From Clostridia bacterium (GTDB taxonomy: Bacteria > Bacillota > Clostridia > Oscillospirales > CAG-272): a stretch of 64,000 nt of DNA. The position numbers and the translations under genes are program-made. The number at the start of each line of letters is the position of its first letter. The first letter of the stretch is position 1. The notes beneath the pieces were generated by a model. That model saw only the letters and a list, made by a program, of their open reading frames with translations. It was not told the origin of the DNA and ran no database searches. The stretch covers positions 116,811 to 180,810 of the forward strand of contig JAFVVP010000005.1 in NCBI GenBank assembly GCA_017502135.1. The letters run 5' to 3'. This document shows positions 52,398-60,347 of this stretch, piece by piece.

Positions 52398-54046
52398 TGA
52401 AACTCTCACGCTTTTGGAAAATATACATCTTTTCTGTTGCCGCCGCACTCCTTGTGCTTATCGTTGGCCTCTCTGTTTTTTATGCCTTTATCGCTTCTTA
52501 CGAGAAGTCGCAGCCCGAATACGCAGCAAGCGAATACGCAACAACTTTAACCGACAATGTTTTTGCAGATATTCTTAAGGAAATCAACATGAGATCTGCC
52601 AGTGAATACGAAACGGGCGAACAGCTAAAAAAAGTCCTTCTTGACGCATTCGAAACCTTGAACGGCGATTTTTCCGTACGGAAAAATTACAAAAAGTATT
52701 CTTCCGATGCACCTGTTTTCAGTTTAACAAAAGATTCCGTCACCGTCGCTGATATATACCTCGAAAGCGCCGAAAACGGTCTTTTCGGCATGAAACGTTG
52801 GAAGATCGCTGACCTTCAAATCCTTACTGCGAACCTGATCCCAGCCCCTGAAGATTATACCTTCTACGCCCCTTCTGATGCCGTCCTTTCTGTAAATGGA
52901 ATCACGCTGTTGCCGGAAAATAAAAGCGATCAAGTCCCGTACAGGTTCACAAGCCCCTATGAGCCCGACTCCACGGCTTCATGGGATGTTTATACCGTCA
53001 CCCGCCTCTTTCAAAAACCAAATGTTACGTGCTCCCTGAATGGAGATGCGTGTTCTTTTGAAGAAAAGGAAAACACTTTCCTCATTAAATATCCACAAAC
53101 ACTCACAGCGACCTATTCGCTCACCGTACCGAACGAGGCTCTTGTTACCATAAACGGTGTGACATTGAAGCCCGAGCACATCACAAACGCAAGTATTCCT
53201 TATGAGTATTCGCCGCTCGAAGCCACGCTTTCAGGATTACCGTACGCCGTTACCTATACCATATCCGACTTGTTCCACGAGCCGGATCTCCAAGGCGTGC
53301 TGCGCGGAACATCTCTTGAATTCACCTTAGAGGAAGACACGTATACCGCCGCATATCCCCAATCTATGCTCTATGCCTGCACTATTCGCGTCCCCGTCGG
53401 CAGTGAAGTTTTCCTCCGCGGCATGCCGTGTAACGAATACTTCACCGAACAAATGACCGGCTATGACGCGCTTTCAGCGCACATAAAGTCTCTTCCTATG
53501 TTCGATGTCTATACGTTACCCGCGTTATATATTTCGCCGGCTGACGAAATAACCGTTATGCTGAACGGAGAATCGCTTGCGGTAAGATCCGAGACTACGG
53601 ACATATTCCATATCGTATCAACATCAGCTTTCCCGAAAGCCGAAAACGAGACAGTCGCCGAACAAGCGCTTGTTTTCCTCCGTGATTACATCACATATAC
53701 CGGGGAAGGGTACAAGAATCTCGACACCAACCTATACCGAGTGCTGGCGCACGTAATTCCAAACACAGAAACCTATTTGCGCATCGCCAATTCTCGCATC
53801 GGTATCTACTATGTAACACCGGTCAATCATAACGATTACAAGAGACAGGAGATTACTTCGATAACCAGATATGCCGATGATATGTATGGATGTACCGTTT
53901 CGTTCGAAGTTATTCAAAAAACGTACTACATCCAAAACGGAGAAAACGCTTGCCTCGAAAATGATTTTGTAGGCGAAATGCACCTTATCTATATCCACCA
54001 AAACGGCGTATGGAAAGTTGCTGATATGCAGATAGATTCTAAATAG
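52397..54046 (+). CDS. Single-pass extracellular protein with three internal repeats, partner of module B
   Basis: 549 residues. One helix (about 10-33) and a juxtamembrane SYEKSQPEYAASEY precede a helical region. Residues about 153-400 contain three diverged repeats of roughly 86 residues. Recurring elements are VxxNGxxLxPE (SVNGITLLPE, TINGVTLKPE), VYTxxxLF-x-P/E-P (VYTVTRLFQKPN, TYTISDLFHEPD) and YPQ-x-L/M (KYPQTLTATY, AYPQSMLYAC). The last ~130 residues look like an NTF2-type domain ending WKVADMQIDSK. It is translationally coupled to the glycosidase-domain gene. Function is unknown; surface binding or scaffolding is the simplest reading. Confidence 0.77.
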   Translation: MKLSRFWKIYIFSVAAALLVLIVGLSVFYAFIASYEKSQPEYAASEYATTLTDNVFADILKEINMRSASEYETGEQLKKVLLDAFETLNGDFSVRKNYKKYSSDAPVFSLTKDSVTVADIYLESAENGLFGMKRWKIADLQILTANLIPAPEDYTFYAPSDAVLSVNGITLLPENKSDQVPYRFTSPYEPDSTASWDVYTVTRLFQKPNVTCSLNGDACSFEEKENTFLIKYPQTLTATYSLTVPNEALVTINGVTLKPEHITNASIPYEYSPLEATLSGLPYAVTYTISDLFHEPDLQGVLRGTSLEFTLEEDTYTAAYPQSMLYACTIRVPVGSEVFLRGMPCNEYFTEQMTGYDALSAHIKSLPMFDVYTLPALYISPADEITVMLNGESLAVRSETTDIFHIVSTSAFPKAENETVAEQALVFLRDYITYTGEGYKNLDTNLYRVLAHVIPNTETYLRIANSRIGIYYVTPVNHNDYKRQEITSITRYADDMYGCTVSFEVIQKTYYIQNGENACLENDFVGEMHLIYIHQNGVWKVADMQIDSK

Positions 54047-54091
54047 GTTTTAATAACGATTGCCCTCCGTTTCCCAACCATTTAAGCGAAT

Positions 54092-54119
54092 TCATATTCT
54101 TTTATTCCGCTCATATACT
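54092..54119 (+). promoter_or_regulatory. Sigma-E promoter of spoIIID
   Basis: TCATATT, 13 bases, CATATACT matches the Bacillus sigma-E consensus (kmATATT, 13-15 bases, CATAyAhT) at all fixed positions. spoIIID is a known sigma-E target, which supports the call. Confidence 0.8.
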
Positions 54120-54148
54120 GTATTAACATTATAAAGCGGAGTGATGAT

Positions 54149-54469
54149 ATGAAAGAGAACACTTCAGGCGAGTGGTTCGCCGACATTGAAATCGCAGACA
54201 AAGAACGGTGTGTGCGCCTGGCAGAATACCTAATCGAGCACAAAGCCACCGTACGCGCCACCGCAAAGCATTTCGGTATCAGTAAATCAACTGTACATAA
54301 AGATCTGGCTGAGAAGCTGCCACACGCTAACGCAGTACTGTACCAAGAAGCAAAAGCGATCCTCGCGATCAATAAGGCAGAAAGGCACCTGCGTGGCGGT
54401 CAAGCAACAAAAATCAAATACAAAACACTCAAAAACATAAAGCGAGGAAAATTTGACCTAACCCGTTAG
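54149..54469 (+). CDS. spoIIID: Sporulation transcriptional regulator SpoIIID
   Basis: 106 residues, slightly longer than the Bacillus protein (about 93). The HTH VRATAKHFGISKSTVHKDLAEKLP and the basic C-terminal RHLRGGQATKIKYK are almost diagnostic, each given in part. SpoIIID modulates mother-cell gene expression between the sigma-E and sigma-K phases. The usual neighbours spoIIQ and mbl are absent. GGAG lies before the ATG. Confidence 0.96.
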   Translation: MKENTSGEWFADIEIADKERCVRLAEYLIEHKATVRATAKHFGISKSTVHKDLAEKLPHANAVLYQEAKAILAINKAERHLRGGQATKIKYKTLKNIKRGKFDLTR

Positions 54470-54476
54470 CAGAGCA

Positions 54477-54505
54477 TTGACAATCGCAACCAATGTGTGT
54501 ATAAT
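54477..54505 (+). promoter_or_regulatory. Consensus coaX promoter
   Basis: TTGACA, exactly 17 bases, TATAAT. It gives a leader of about 110 bases, long for this window, that contains a perfect dyad. Confidence 0.9.
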
Positions 54506-54557
54506 ACTGTCTGTAGTTCAAAAGAGAACTTTACACATGCTTACACAAGCAACACGT

Positions 54558-54591
54558 CCAATTATACAAAATGCAAATTTTGTATAATTGG
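54558..54591. promoter_or_regulatory. Perfect 15-bp dyad in the coaX leader
   Basis: CCAATTATACAAAAT, GCAA, ATTTTGTATAATTGG: a perfect 15-bp inverted repeat about 45-80 bases after the start point and 31 bases before coaX. It is followed by GGGGAG rather than a T-run, so it is not a simple terminator. Its inner part recurs before the ECF transporter gene. Confidence 0.6.
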
Positions 54592-54622
54592 GGGAGTAAA
54601 AACAGACGAACAGGAGCACGGA

Positions 54623-55414
54623 ATGTTACTTGCGTTTGATATCGGCAATTCCAGCATTTCCTTCGGTGTAGCCAATATCGTCGGTGATTATCCGCAGTTT
54701 ATTGCTAAATCGCGGATCGCGTCTTCACCGCACCGCACACCGGATGAATATGTCGTTCTGATCCGCGAAATCCTGCGACTCTCCGATATCACATATGAAC
54801 AAATCGATTCGCTCGCCGTTTCGTCTGTTGTTCCGCAACTTACAAACGCTATCTCCGAAGCCGCGTCCCATTTCTCAAAAGCCAAACCTTTGATCGTGGG
54901 ACCGGGGATTCGCACCGGCTTGAACATCCGTGTGGATAGCCAGACACAGGTCGGCGCTGATATCGTTGCCAACGCCGTTGCTGCGCTGTGCCATACATCA
55001 GCCCCCGCAGTAATTGTTGATATGGGCACCGCGACAACCATTTCTGTTGTAGACACCTCTTCCACGCTGATCGGCACTATTATATGCCCCGGACTTCAGG
55101 TCTCCCTGAATGCGCTCTCTTTCGCTGCATCGCTGATAAGCGGCTCAGATTTTACCCGCCCTGCACAAATTATTGGAAAAAACACCCATGATTCTGTCAA
55201 CTCCGGCGTGATCAACGGTCACGCTAATATGATTGATGGGTTTGCACGCGATATCAGACAGATGCTGATAGGCACAACAGATACCAAACTCTCTTTACTT
55301 GCCACCGGCGGATTGGCAGAATATGTAATTCCCTACTGCAGAAATAAATTTGCACTCGTCCCTGACCTAACACTTTATGGCGTTGCAGAAATTTATAGGC
55401 GAAACCAAAAATAA
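54623..55414 (+). CDS. coaX: Type III pantothenate kinase
   Basis: 263 residues from the ATG at 54623, which follows AGGAG; the frame is open further upstream through the dyad but without support. ASKHA-fold motifs: LLAFDIGNSSISFGV (phosphate 1), GPGIRTGLNIRVDSQTQVGADIVAN and VDMGTATTISVVD. It phosphorylates pantothenate, the first committed step of CoA synthesis. Type III kinases are not feedback-inhibited by CoA in characterised cases, so control of uptake or transcription would matter. It is followed by an ECF S component. Confidence 0.95.
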   Translation: MLLAFDIGNSSISFGVANIVGDYPQFIAKSRIASSPHRTPDEYVVLIREILRLSDITYEQIDSLAVSSVVPQLTNAISEAASHFSKAKPLIVGPGIRTGLNIRVDSQTQVGADIVANAVAALCHTSAPAVIVDMGTATTISVVDTSSTLIGTIICPGLQVSLNALSFAASLISGSDFTRPAQIIGKNTHDSVNSGVINGHANMIDGFARDIRQMLIGTTDTKLSLLATGGLAEYVIPYCRNKFALVPDLTLYGVAEIYRRNQK

Positions 55415-55426
55415 TTTTGTATAATT
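55413..55426 (+). promoter_or_regulatory. Second copy of the coaX dyad arm, or an extended -10
   Basis: AATTTTGTATAATT is identical over 14 bases to 54576-54589. Here it lies about 72 bases before the transporter gene and overlaps the coaX stop codon. TGTATAAT also fits an extended -10 element, although no good -35 precedes it. Confidence 0.45.
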
Positions 55427-55497
55427 CAGCCGCGGCTGTTTTATAAATAATATGCGTTGTACCGCTTTGTTGAGCGGACGACAGCAAGGAGAATTTT

Positions 55498-56088
55498 ATG
55501 AAAACCACTAACAGCAAAGAAATCAAAAAACTTGCGCTTTTAGCGCTCCTTACCGCCATGGTAGCGATTCTCGCCTATTTCGGCGGTTTTATTAAAATCG
55601 GATCGCTCGCCTCTATCTCTTTAACACTGATCCCTATCGTTATCGGCGCGGCGTTGCACGGTCCGTGGGCCGGCGCGTGGCTCGGCTTTGTTTCCGCCGT
55701 CGTGTTCTTCACTACCGCTGATGCAGCTTTTTGGTTCGGCCTCAGCATCCCCGGCACCGTTATCACCGTTATCGTCAAAGGAGTACTCGCAGGTCTGCTT
55801 GCCGGCATCGTTTACAATCTTCTTAAAAACAAAAATCGCTATCTGGCGGTAATTACAAGCGCGATCGTCTGTCCCGTGGTTAACACCGGAATCTTCCTTG
55901 GCGGCTGCTTCGTCTTCTTTCTCGACACCGTTAAATCCGCCGCCGCGGGTGAAGGGATGTCTCTTTTTTCATACATCATCATTTTCTATGTCGGACTCAA
56001 CTTTGTTTTTGAACTCATCGCCAACCTCGTTCTTGCACCCACCATATACAGACTTCTGAACATCAAAAAGAAAAATTTTGACGAATAA
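55498..56088 (+). CDS. ECF transporter S component, probable pantothenate (PanT-like)
   Basis: 196 residues with about six helices and the S-component features: a short basic N-terminus (KEIKKLALLALLTAMVAIL) that meets the AA-x3-A-type T-component contact, and a conserved GPWAGAWLGFVSAVV segment. It would use shared EcfA/EcfT encoded elsewhere. Pantothenate is inferred only from adjacency to coaX and the shared sequence element; riboflavin and other vitamins cannot be ruled out from sequence alone. AAGGAG precedes the ATG. Confidence 0.82.
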   Translation: MKTTNSKEIKKLALLALLTAMVAILAYFGGFIKIGSLASISLTLIPIVIGAALHGPWAGAWLGFVSAVVFFTTADAAFWFGLSIPGTVITVIVKGVLAGLLAGIVYNLLKNKNRYLAVITSAIVCPVVNTGIFLGGCFVFFLDTVKSAAAGEGMSLFSYIIIFYVGLNFVFELIANLVLAPTIYRLLNIKKKNFDE

Positions 56089-56107
56089 AAATCCGGAGGA
56101 ACAAACT

Positions 56108-56527
56108 ATGTCCGCACCCGTAAAAATGCGCGTAATGTGCGCATCCAACAAAGGAAAAATCAAAACGTACGCCGTAGCCCTCAGTGAAGCTTTTAAATGC
56201 CGCGTTGATGACGTACCGCCCGCATACTCCTGTGACAAGGAGCGCCTCGTAGTCATCGTTGCATCTTTGAAAGGCGCTCCGAGCGACACGCTCCGCCGCT
56301 TCTGCGGTGAGCTGAATCCCTCCCGTGCACACAACGTAGCGCTTGTGATCGACAATGAATCACAGACACAAGGTGTTGAAGTTCTGAAAGAAACTCTCCG
56401 CGCCGCAGGCACAAACGTCATTGACGACGTGTATTACGTAAAAGCCGGTCTCTTCAGCGGATCGAAAATCACGCTCGAAGAACGCACCGCGATCGTAAAA
56501 TGGGTTGAAAGCATTGAGGTAAAATAA
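56108..56527 (+). CDS. Flavodoxin-like-fold small protein, function unknown
   Basis: 139 residues from the ATG at 56108 with GGAGG nine bases upstream. The order is a strand (KMRVMCASNKGKIKTYA, with a short phosphate-loop-like SNKGKIKTY), a middle strand VVIVASLKGAPSDTLRRF, and NVALVIDNESQTQG, consistent with a flavodoxin-type alpha/beta fold. It lacks a canonical T/S-x-T-G-x-T FMN loop, so flavin binding is doubtful. It lies 19 bases after the ECF gene and ends in a terminator, so it may belong to the coaX-ECF transcript. Confidence 0.7.
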   Translation: MSAPVKMRVMCASNKGKIKTYAVALSEAFKCRVDDVPPAYSCDKERLVVIVASLKGAPSDTLRRFCGELNPSRAHNVALVIDNESQTQGVEVLKETLRAAGTNVIDDVYYVKAGLFSGSKITLEERTAIVKWVESIEVK

Positions 56528-56534
56528 TGTTTTT

Positions 56535-56572
56535 GAAGAGTTGTGCAAAAACGCACAACTCTTCCCTTTTTT
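56535..56572 (+). terminator. Intrinsic terminator
   Basis: GAAGAGTTGTGC, AAAAAC and GCACAACTCTTC form a perfect 12-bp stem followed by CC and T6. Confidence 0.93.
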
Positions 56573-56594
56573 AAGTGATTTTTCTAAAAAACTA

Positions 56595-56623
56595 TTGACA
56601 AACAGTGCGATGTATGATATACT
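56595..56623 (+). promoter_or_regulatory. Promoter of the ylxM-ffh cluster
   Basis: TTGACA, 17 bases, TATACT. Confidence 0.85.
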
Positions 56624-56663
56624 CTGTAAAGTGTTTTGCTTTACAGCAATTGCGGAGGTACCA

Positions 56664-57017
56664 ATGTTTGAGAAAAATATGCGCCTTGCGCTCTTGTTGG
56701 ACTATTACGGCAACCTTTTAAGTGAGCATCGCCGCACGATTATGGAGTTGTACTACTGCGAAGATCTTTCTCTGGCTGAAATTGCCGAAAACACCGGCAT
56801 TACGCGCCAAGCAGTACGTGATTCAATCAAAAAAAGTGAAACAGAACTTTACCGCATTGACGAAGCACTCCGTTTGGGTGATCACCTGCAATCGATCCAA
56901 GACAAGTGCGCTGATGCAGCTGATCACATCGAAACACTGCTGTCCGCTCTACCTGACGGAGAAGCTAAAACTTCCCTTTCACAGATAATTGATGAGATTC
57001 GCGCCATCCCCAGTTGA
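56664..57017 (+). CDS. ylxM: YlxM family (UPF0122) DNA/RNA-binding protein
   Basis: 117 residues from the ATG at 56664, which has GGAGG five bases upstream. The N-terminal LLLDYYGNLLSEHRRTIMELYY and a sigma-4-like HTH (LSLAEIAENTGITRQAVRDSI) define the family, each quoted in part. In Firmicutes YlxM is always next to ffh and has been linked to SRP function. The stop overlaps the possible upstream frame of ffh, and the ffh start is 21 bases downstream. Confidence 0.93.
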   Translation: MFEKNMRLALLLDYYGNLLSEHRRTIMELYYCEDLSLAEIAENTGITRQAVRDSIKKSETELYRIDEALRLGDHLQSIQDKCADAADHIETLLSALPDGEAKTSLSQIIDEIRAIPS

Positions 57018-57037
57018 TTTTATACACGGAGGCCTGT

Positions 57038-58375
57038 ATGTTTGACAGTTTATCGGATAAACTTGCGAACGCATTCAAGAAGTTCAAAAACAAAGGTAAA
57101 TTGACTGAGGCTGACGTTAAGGAAGGCATGCGCGAAATCAAGCTTGCGCTTCTTGAAGCCGACGTAAACTTCAAGGTTGTCCGCGAGTTTGTAAAAACCG
57201 TATCCGAGCGTGCCGTCGGTTCTGAAGTTCTCGAGAGCCTCGTTCCCGCGCAACAGATCGTAAAGATCGTAAACGAGGAACTTATTAACCTCATGGGCGG
57301 GGCGCAAGCCAAACTCGACATCGCACCAAAGCCACCCACTGTAATAATGATGGTAGGTCTGCAAGGTGCCGGTAAAACCACACACAGCGCAAAACTTGCG
57401 TTAATGTACAAAAAACAAGGCAAAAATCCCCTTCTCGTAGCATGTGACGTTTATCGTCCCGCCGCGATCAAGCAGCTCGAAGTCGTTGGTGAGCAAATAG
57501 GCGTTTCCGTGTTCTCCATGGGCACCGACACTTCCCCGGTAGAAATCGCCCGCCGTGCCCTCCAGCATGCCCAGAAGCATGGGCACGACATGGTATTCCT
57601 CGACACCGCCGGCCGTCTGCACGTAGACGAGGTTCTCATGGCAGAACTCGACAGCATCAAGGAAGTTGCTGCTCCCACCGAAATCCTTTTAGTAATCGAC
57701 GCAATGCTCGGTCAAGACGCTGTAAACGTTGCCGAATCGTTTAACAACCTTTTGGATATCACCGGCGTCGTCCTCACTAAACTGGATGGCGATACACGAG
57801 GCGGCGCGGCGCTTTCCGTACGCCATGTTACCGGCAAACCGATCAAATTTGTTGGTATGGGTGAGAAGATGGATGCGCTCGAGCCATTTCATCCCGATCG
57901 TATGTCCTCCCGAATTCTCGGTATGGGCGACGTTCTGACACTGATTGAAAAGGCACAGCAGTCCTTTGATGAAAAAAAAGCCGAAGAACTGGAAAAAAAA
58001 CTCCGCGAATCCACCTTTGATCTGAACGATTTCCTTGATCAGTTCCGTCAAATCCGAGATATGGGTTCAATGGAGCAGCTAATGGGCATGATCCCCGGCA
58101 TGAAACCGGGCGCGCTTAAAGACGCTCAGATCGACGAGAAAGCGCTTTCACGCACAGAAGCGATCATCCTCGCAATGACAAAGAAAGAACGCGAGAAACC
58201 CAGCATAATCAATGCCTCCCGCCGCAAAAGAATTGCCGCAGGAAGCGGCACATCTGTAGAAGAGGTAAACAAATTGCTCCGACAATTCGAACAGATGAAC
58301 AAATTGATGAAACAGTTCAGCGGTATGGCAAACGGCCGTACAAGAAAAAGGATGAAAATGCCGTTCGGTTTTTAA
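57038..58375 (+). CDS. ffh: Signal recognition particle protein Ffh (SRP54)
   Basis: 445 residues from the ATG at 57038, preceded by GGAGG. The NG domain has the P-loop VGLQGAGKTTHSAKLA, DTAGRLHVDEVLM and TKLDGDTRGGAAL; the Met-rich M domain (about 300-445) ends RTRKRMKMPFGF. The P-loop reads GLQGAGKTTHSAKL where most Ffh have GLQGSGKTT, a mild variant. It binds signal sequences and SRP RNA and delivers ribosomes to FtsY. Neither SRP RNA nor ftsY is in this window. Confidence 0.97.
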   Translation: MFDSLSDKLANAFKKFKNKGKLTEADVKEGMREIKLALLEADVNFKVVREFVKTVSERAVGSEVLESLVPAQQIVKIVNEELINLMGGAQAKLDIAPKPPTVIMMVGLQGAGKTTHSAKLALMYKKQGKNPLLVACDVYRPAAIKQLEVVGEQIGVSVFSMGTDTSPVEIARRALQHAQKHGHDMVFLDTAGRLHVDEVLMAELDSIKEVAAPTEILLVIDAMLGQDAVNVAESFNNLLDITGVVLTKLDGDTRGGAALSVRHVTGKPIKFVGMGEKMDALEPFHPDRMSSRILGMGDVLTLIEKAQQSFDEKKAEELEKKLRESTFDLNDFLDQFRQIRDMGSMEQLMGMIPGMKPGALKDAQIDEKALSRTEAIILAMTKKEREKPSIINASRRKRIAAGSGTSVEEVNKLLRQFEQMNKLMKQFSGMANGRTRKRMKMPFGF

Positions 58376-58426
58376 ACCGCGGATTTTTATAAATCAATTA
58401 TAATATTATTTTTTGGAGGAATCCCC

Positions 58427-58672
58427 ATGGTAAAGATCAGACTGAAAAGAATTGGTGCACACAAGAACCCGTTCTACCGCATTGTTGTTGCAGACTCCCG
58501 TTATCCCCGCAATGGTCGTTTCATCGAGGAACTTGGCTACTACGATCCGATGAAGAATCCCGCAGAGATCAAACTCGATCAGGAAAAGGTTGAAAAATGG
58601 CTGAAGAATGGCGCACAGCCGACCGAGACCGTTCGCGCACTCATCAACAAGGCAAGCGGTAACAAAGAATGA
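58427..58672 (+). CDS. rpsP: 30S ribosomal protein S16
   Basis: 81 residues, normal S16 length, starting [20 protein letters not shown] with [20 protein letters not shown] precedes the ATG. It is an assembly protein of the 30S body. Placement between ffh and khpA is the conserved Firmicutes order. The stop overlaps the khpA start by 4 bases. Confidence 0.97.
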   Translation: MVKIRLKRIGAHKNPFYRIVVADSRYPRNGRFIEELGYYDPMKNPAEIKLDQEKVEKWLKNGAQPTETVRALINKASGNKE

Positions 58673-58938
58673 TGGAAGACAATATCGGCGTTCCCTGCCA
58701 GGATATTGATCTTAGCTGCGTTCTTGCCGATATGGCTCGTGCCATTGTAGATCATCCGGAAAAAGTGTCTGTCGCCGAAAACGAGACAGAAGAAGGAATC
58801 CTCCTGACACTCTCCGTTGACGAAGGCGATATGGGCATGGTTATCGGTAAACACGGTAAGATTGCCCGCGCTATCCGGACTGTTATGAAGGCTGCGGCAA
58901 AAATCGCAGACAAAAAGATCACCGTAGATATTCAGTAA
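58669..58938 (+). CDS. khpA: KH-domain RNA-binding protein KhpA (YlqC)
   Basis: 89 residues; the KH motif is [21 protein letters not shown] (quoted without its flanks, near residue 55-75). Its partner in other Firmicutes is KhpB/Jag, and the pair influences cell-wall synthesis through mRNA binding. The start overlaps the rpsP stop (ATGA). The N-terminus has about ten extra residues relative to the shortest homologues. Confidence 0.95.
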   Translation: MMEDNIGVPCQDIDLSCVLADMARAIVDHPEKVSVAENETEEGILLTLSVDEGDMGMVIGKHGKIARAIRTVMKAAAKIADKKITVDIQ

Positions 58939-58940
58939 AA

Positions 58941-58977
58941 AAAGAGCAGCTCCCTTCCGGGGGGCAGCTCTTTTTTT
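58941..58977 (+). terminator. Terminator after khpA
   Basis: An A-run, AGAGC-rich arm, GGGGGGCAGCTCT arm and T7. The stem is imperfect but strongly GC. Confidence 0.8.
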
Positions 58978-58998
58978 GCACTTCCCTGTTGTAAAAAC

Positions 58999-59021
58999 TC
59001 CCGCGAGTTGTGCTCGCGGGA
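58999..59021 (-). terminator. Terminator of the Gfo/Idh gene
   Basis: A perfect 9-bp stem TCCCGCGAG and CTCGCGGGA; on the minus strand it is followed by GTTTTTAC. Confidence 0.8.
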
Positions 59022-59032
59022 ATTTTGTGTAA

Positions 59033-60193
59033 TCAGTACGTACCGTCGAGATTCGAAACTCCGCCGGCTACGTCTTCCTTTTTAAGAGTAGAATTCTTGA
59101 TCTTATCCTCAAGATAAGAAAGGAATTCCGTACCATCATTCGGAAGATCAACGAAATTGTTCGTCCAGGTAGACAGCATCATCGCATTGGAAATCGAAAG
59201 ACCGTTGATACCTTCGTATCCGGGAGCCAGAAGCGGCTCTCCGTTCAGAAGATGGTTTGTGAAGTTTTGGAAAATACCAACGTGGCCGGTGCCTCTGCCC
59301 TCAAACGTAATCGTTTCGGTAGTGGAGGGAACCTTTTTAAAGCTATCGGTAGTCTCAAAGCAATAAACGCGTTCGTCCTCTTCAAGCTTTGTGTATGTGA
59401 GAACGTTTGCCTCATACACAAGTTTGCCCTTGGAGCCGGTAATCTCCAGACGGTTCGTTCCGGGCGATTCAGCGGTAGAAGTGATGAACACACCGGTAGC
59501 ACCGTTCGGATACTCTGCGTATGCAGTTACGTCGTCATCAACCTCGATGTCGTGATATTTACCAAACGAGCAGAACGCGCGGATTCTGTTCGGCATGCCA
59601 AAGATCCACTGCCAAAGGTCAAGGTTATGCGGGCACTGGTTAAGAAGCACACCGCCACCTTCGCCTTCCCAAGTAGCGCGCCATCCGCCGCTGTTGTAGT
59701 ATGCCTGGGTACGGTACCAGTCGGTGATGATCCACACGCATCTCTTAAGCGAGCCGAGTTCACCGGACTGAACGATCTGACGCATCATCTGGTAAGCGGG
59801 ATTCGTGCGCTGGTTATACATAACGCCGAATACCTTTCCGCTCTTGCGTGCGGCTTCCATGAGTTCTTCTACCTTTTTGGTGTAAACACCGATCGGCTTT
59901 TCACTCAGAACGTGCTTCCCTGCTTCAAAGGCCTCGATACCAATTACGGGGTGCAGATAGTGTGGCGTAGCGATCATAACAACGTCCACGGCATCACACT
60001 TCAGAAGATCGTGATAGTCAAGGAAATACTCTACGTTATCACCGCAAACTTCGCGGATAGCATCGAGTCTTTCCTGCTTTACATCGCAGACAGCGGTAAC
60101 GACCGCATTCTGTATTTTGCCCTCAAAAAACTTTTTAATATGGCCGGTACCCATGTTACCGACGCCTACAATACCAAATCTGACCGTATCCAT
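59033..60193 (-). CDS. Gfo/Idh/MocA family NAD(P)-dependent oxidoreductase
   Basis: 386 residues. The Rossmann start is FGIVGVGNMGTGHIKKF; the catalytic EKP is in HVLSEKPIGVYTKK and the substrate-side GGGVLLNQCPHNLDLWQW contains the usual His/Asp pair. The family oxidises or reduces sugars and inositols, and the substrate here is not evident. GGAGG lies eight bases before the ATG. It is monocistronic with a clear promoter and terminator. Confidence 0.9.
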   Translation of the reverse strand: MDTVRFGIVGVGNMGTGHIKKFFEGKIQNAVVTAVCDVKQERLDAIREVCGDNVEYFLDYHDLLKCDAVDVVMIATPHYLHPVIGIEAFEAGKHVLSEKPIGVYTKKVEELMEAARKSGKVFGVMYNQRTNPAYQMMRQIVQSGELGSLKRCVWIITDWYRTQAYYNSGGWRATWEGEGGGVLLNQCPHNLDLWQWIFGMPNRIRAFCSFGKYHDIEVDDDVTAYAEYPNGATGVFITSTAESPGTNRLEITGSKGKLVYEANVLTYTKLEEDERVYCFETTDSFKKVPSTTETITFEGRGTGHVGIFQNFTNHLLNGEPLLAPGYEGINGLSISNAMMLSTWTNNFVDLPNDGTEFLSYLEDKIKNSTLKKEDVAGGVSNLDGTY

Positions 60194-60228
60194 AATGTCC
60201 TCCTATAATTAACAATACTATCTTGCTT

Positions 60229-60257
60229 ATTATAGCTTATTTAACGATAAAAAGCAA
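60229..60257 (-). promoter_or_regulatory. Promoter of the Gfo/Idh gene
   Basis: TTGCTT, 17 bases, TATAAT on the minus strand. Confidence 0.75.
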
Positions 60258-60310
60258 TGCTACGAGAACAATATGCCAACTTTTGACAAATGTATGAAAT
60301 TATTTTCCAT

Positions 60311-60339
60311 AAAAACCGCCGGCAAAACCGGCGGTTTTT
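60311..60339 (-). terminator. Terminator of the hydrogenase operon
   Basis: AAAAACCGCCGG, CAAAA and CCGGCGGTTTTT; the minus-strand reading ends in a T-run. Perfect 12-bp stem. Confidence 0.92.
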
Positions 60340-60347
60340 ATTATAAA

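Noticed and set aside
58936-59025. Two successive hairpins after khpA as a possible attenuator or small RNA
   Set aside because: Each is explained as the terminator of one of two convergent genes.
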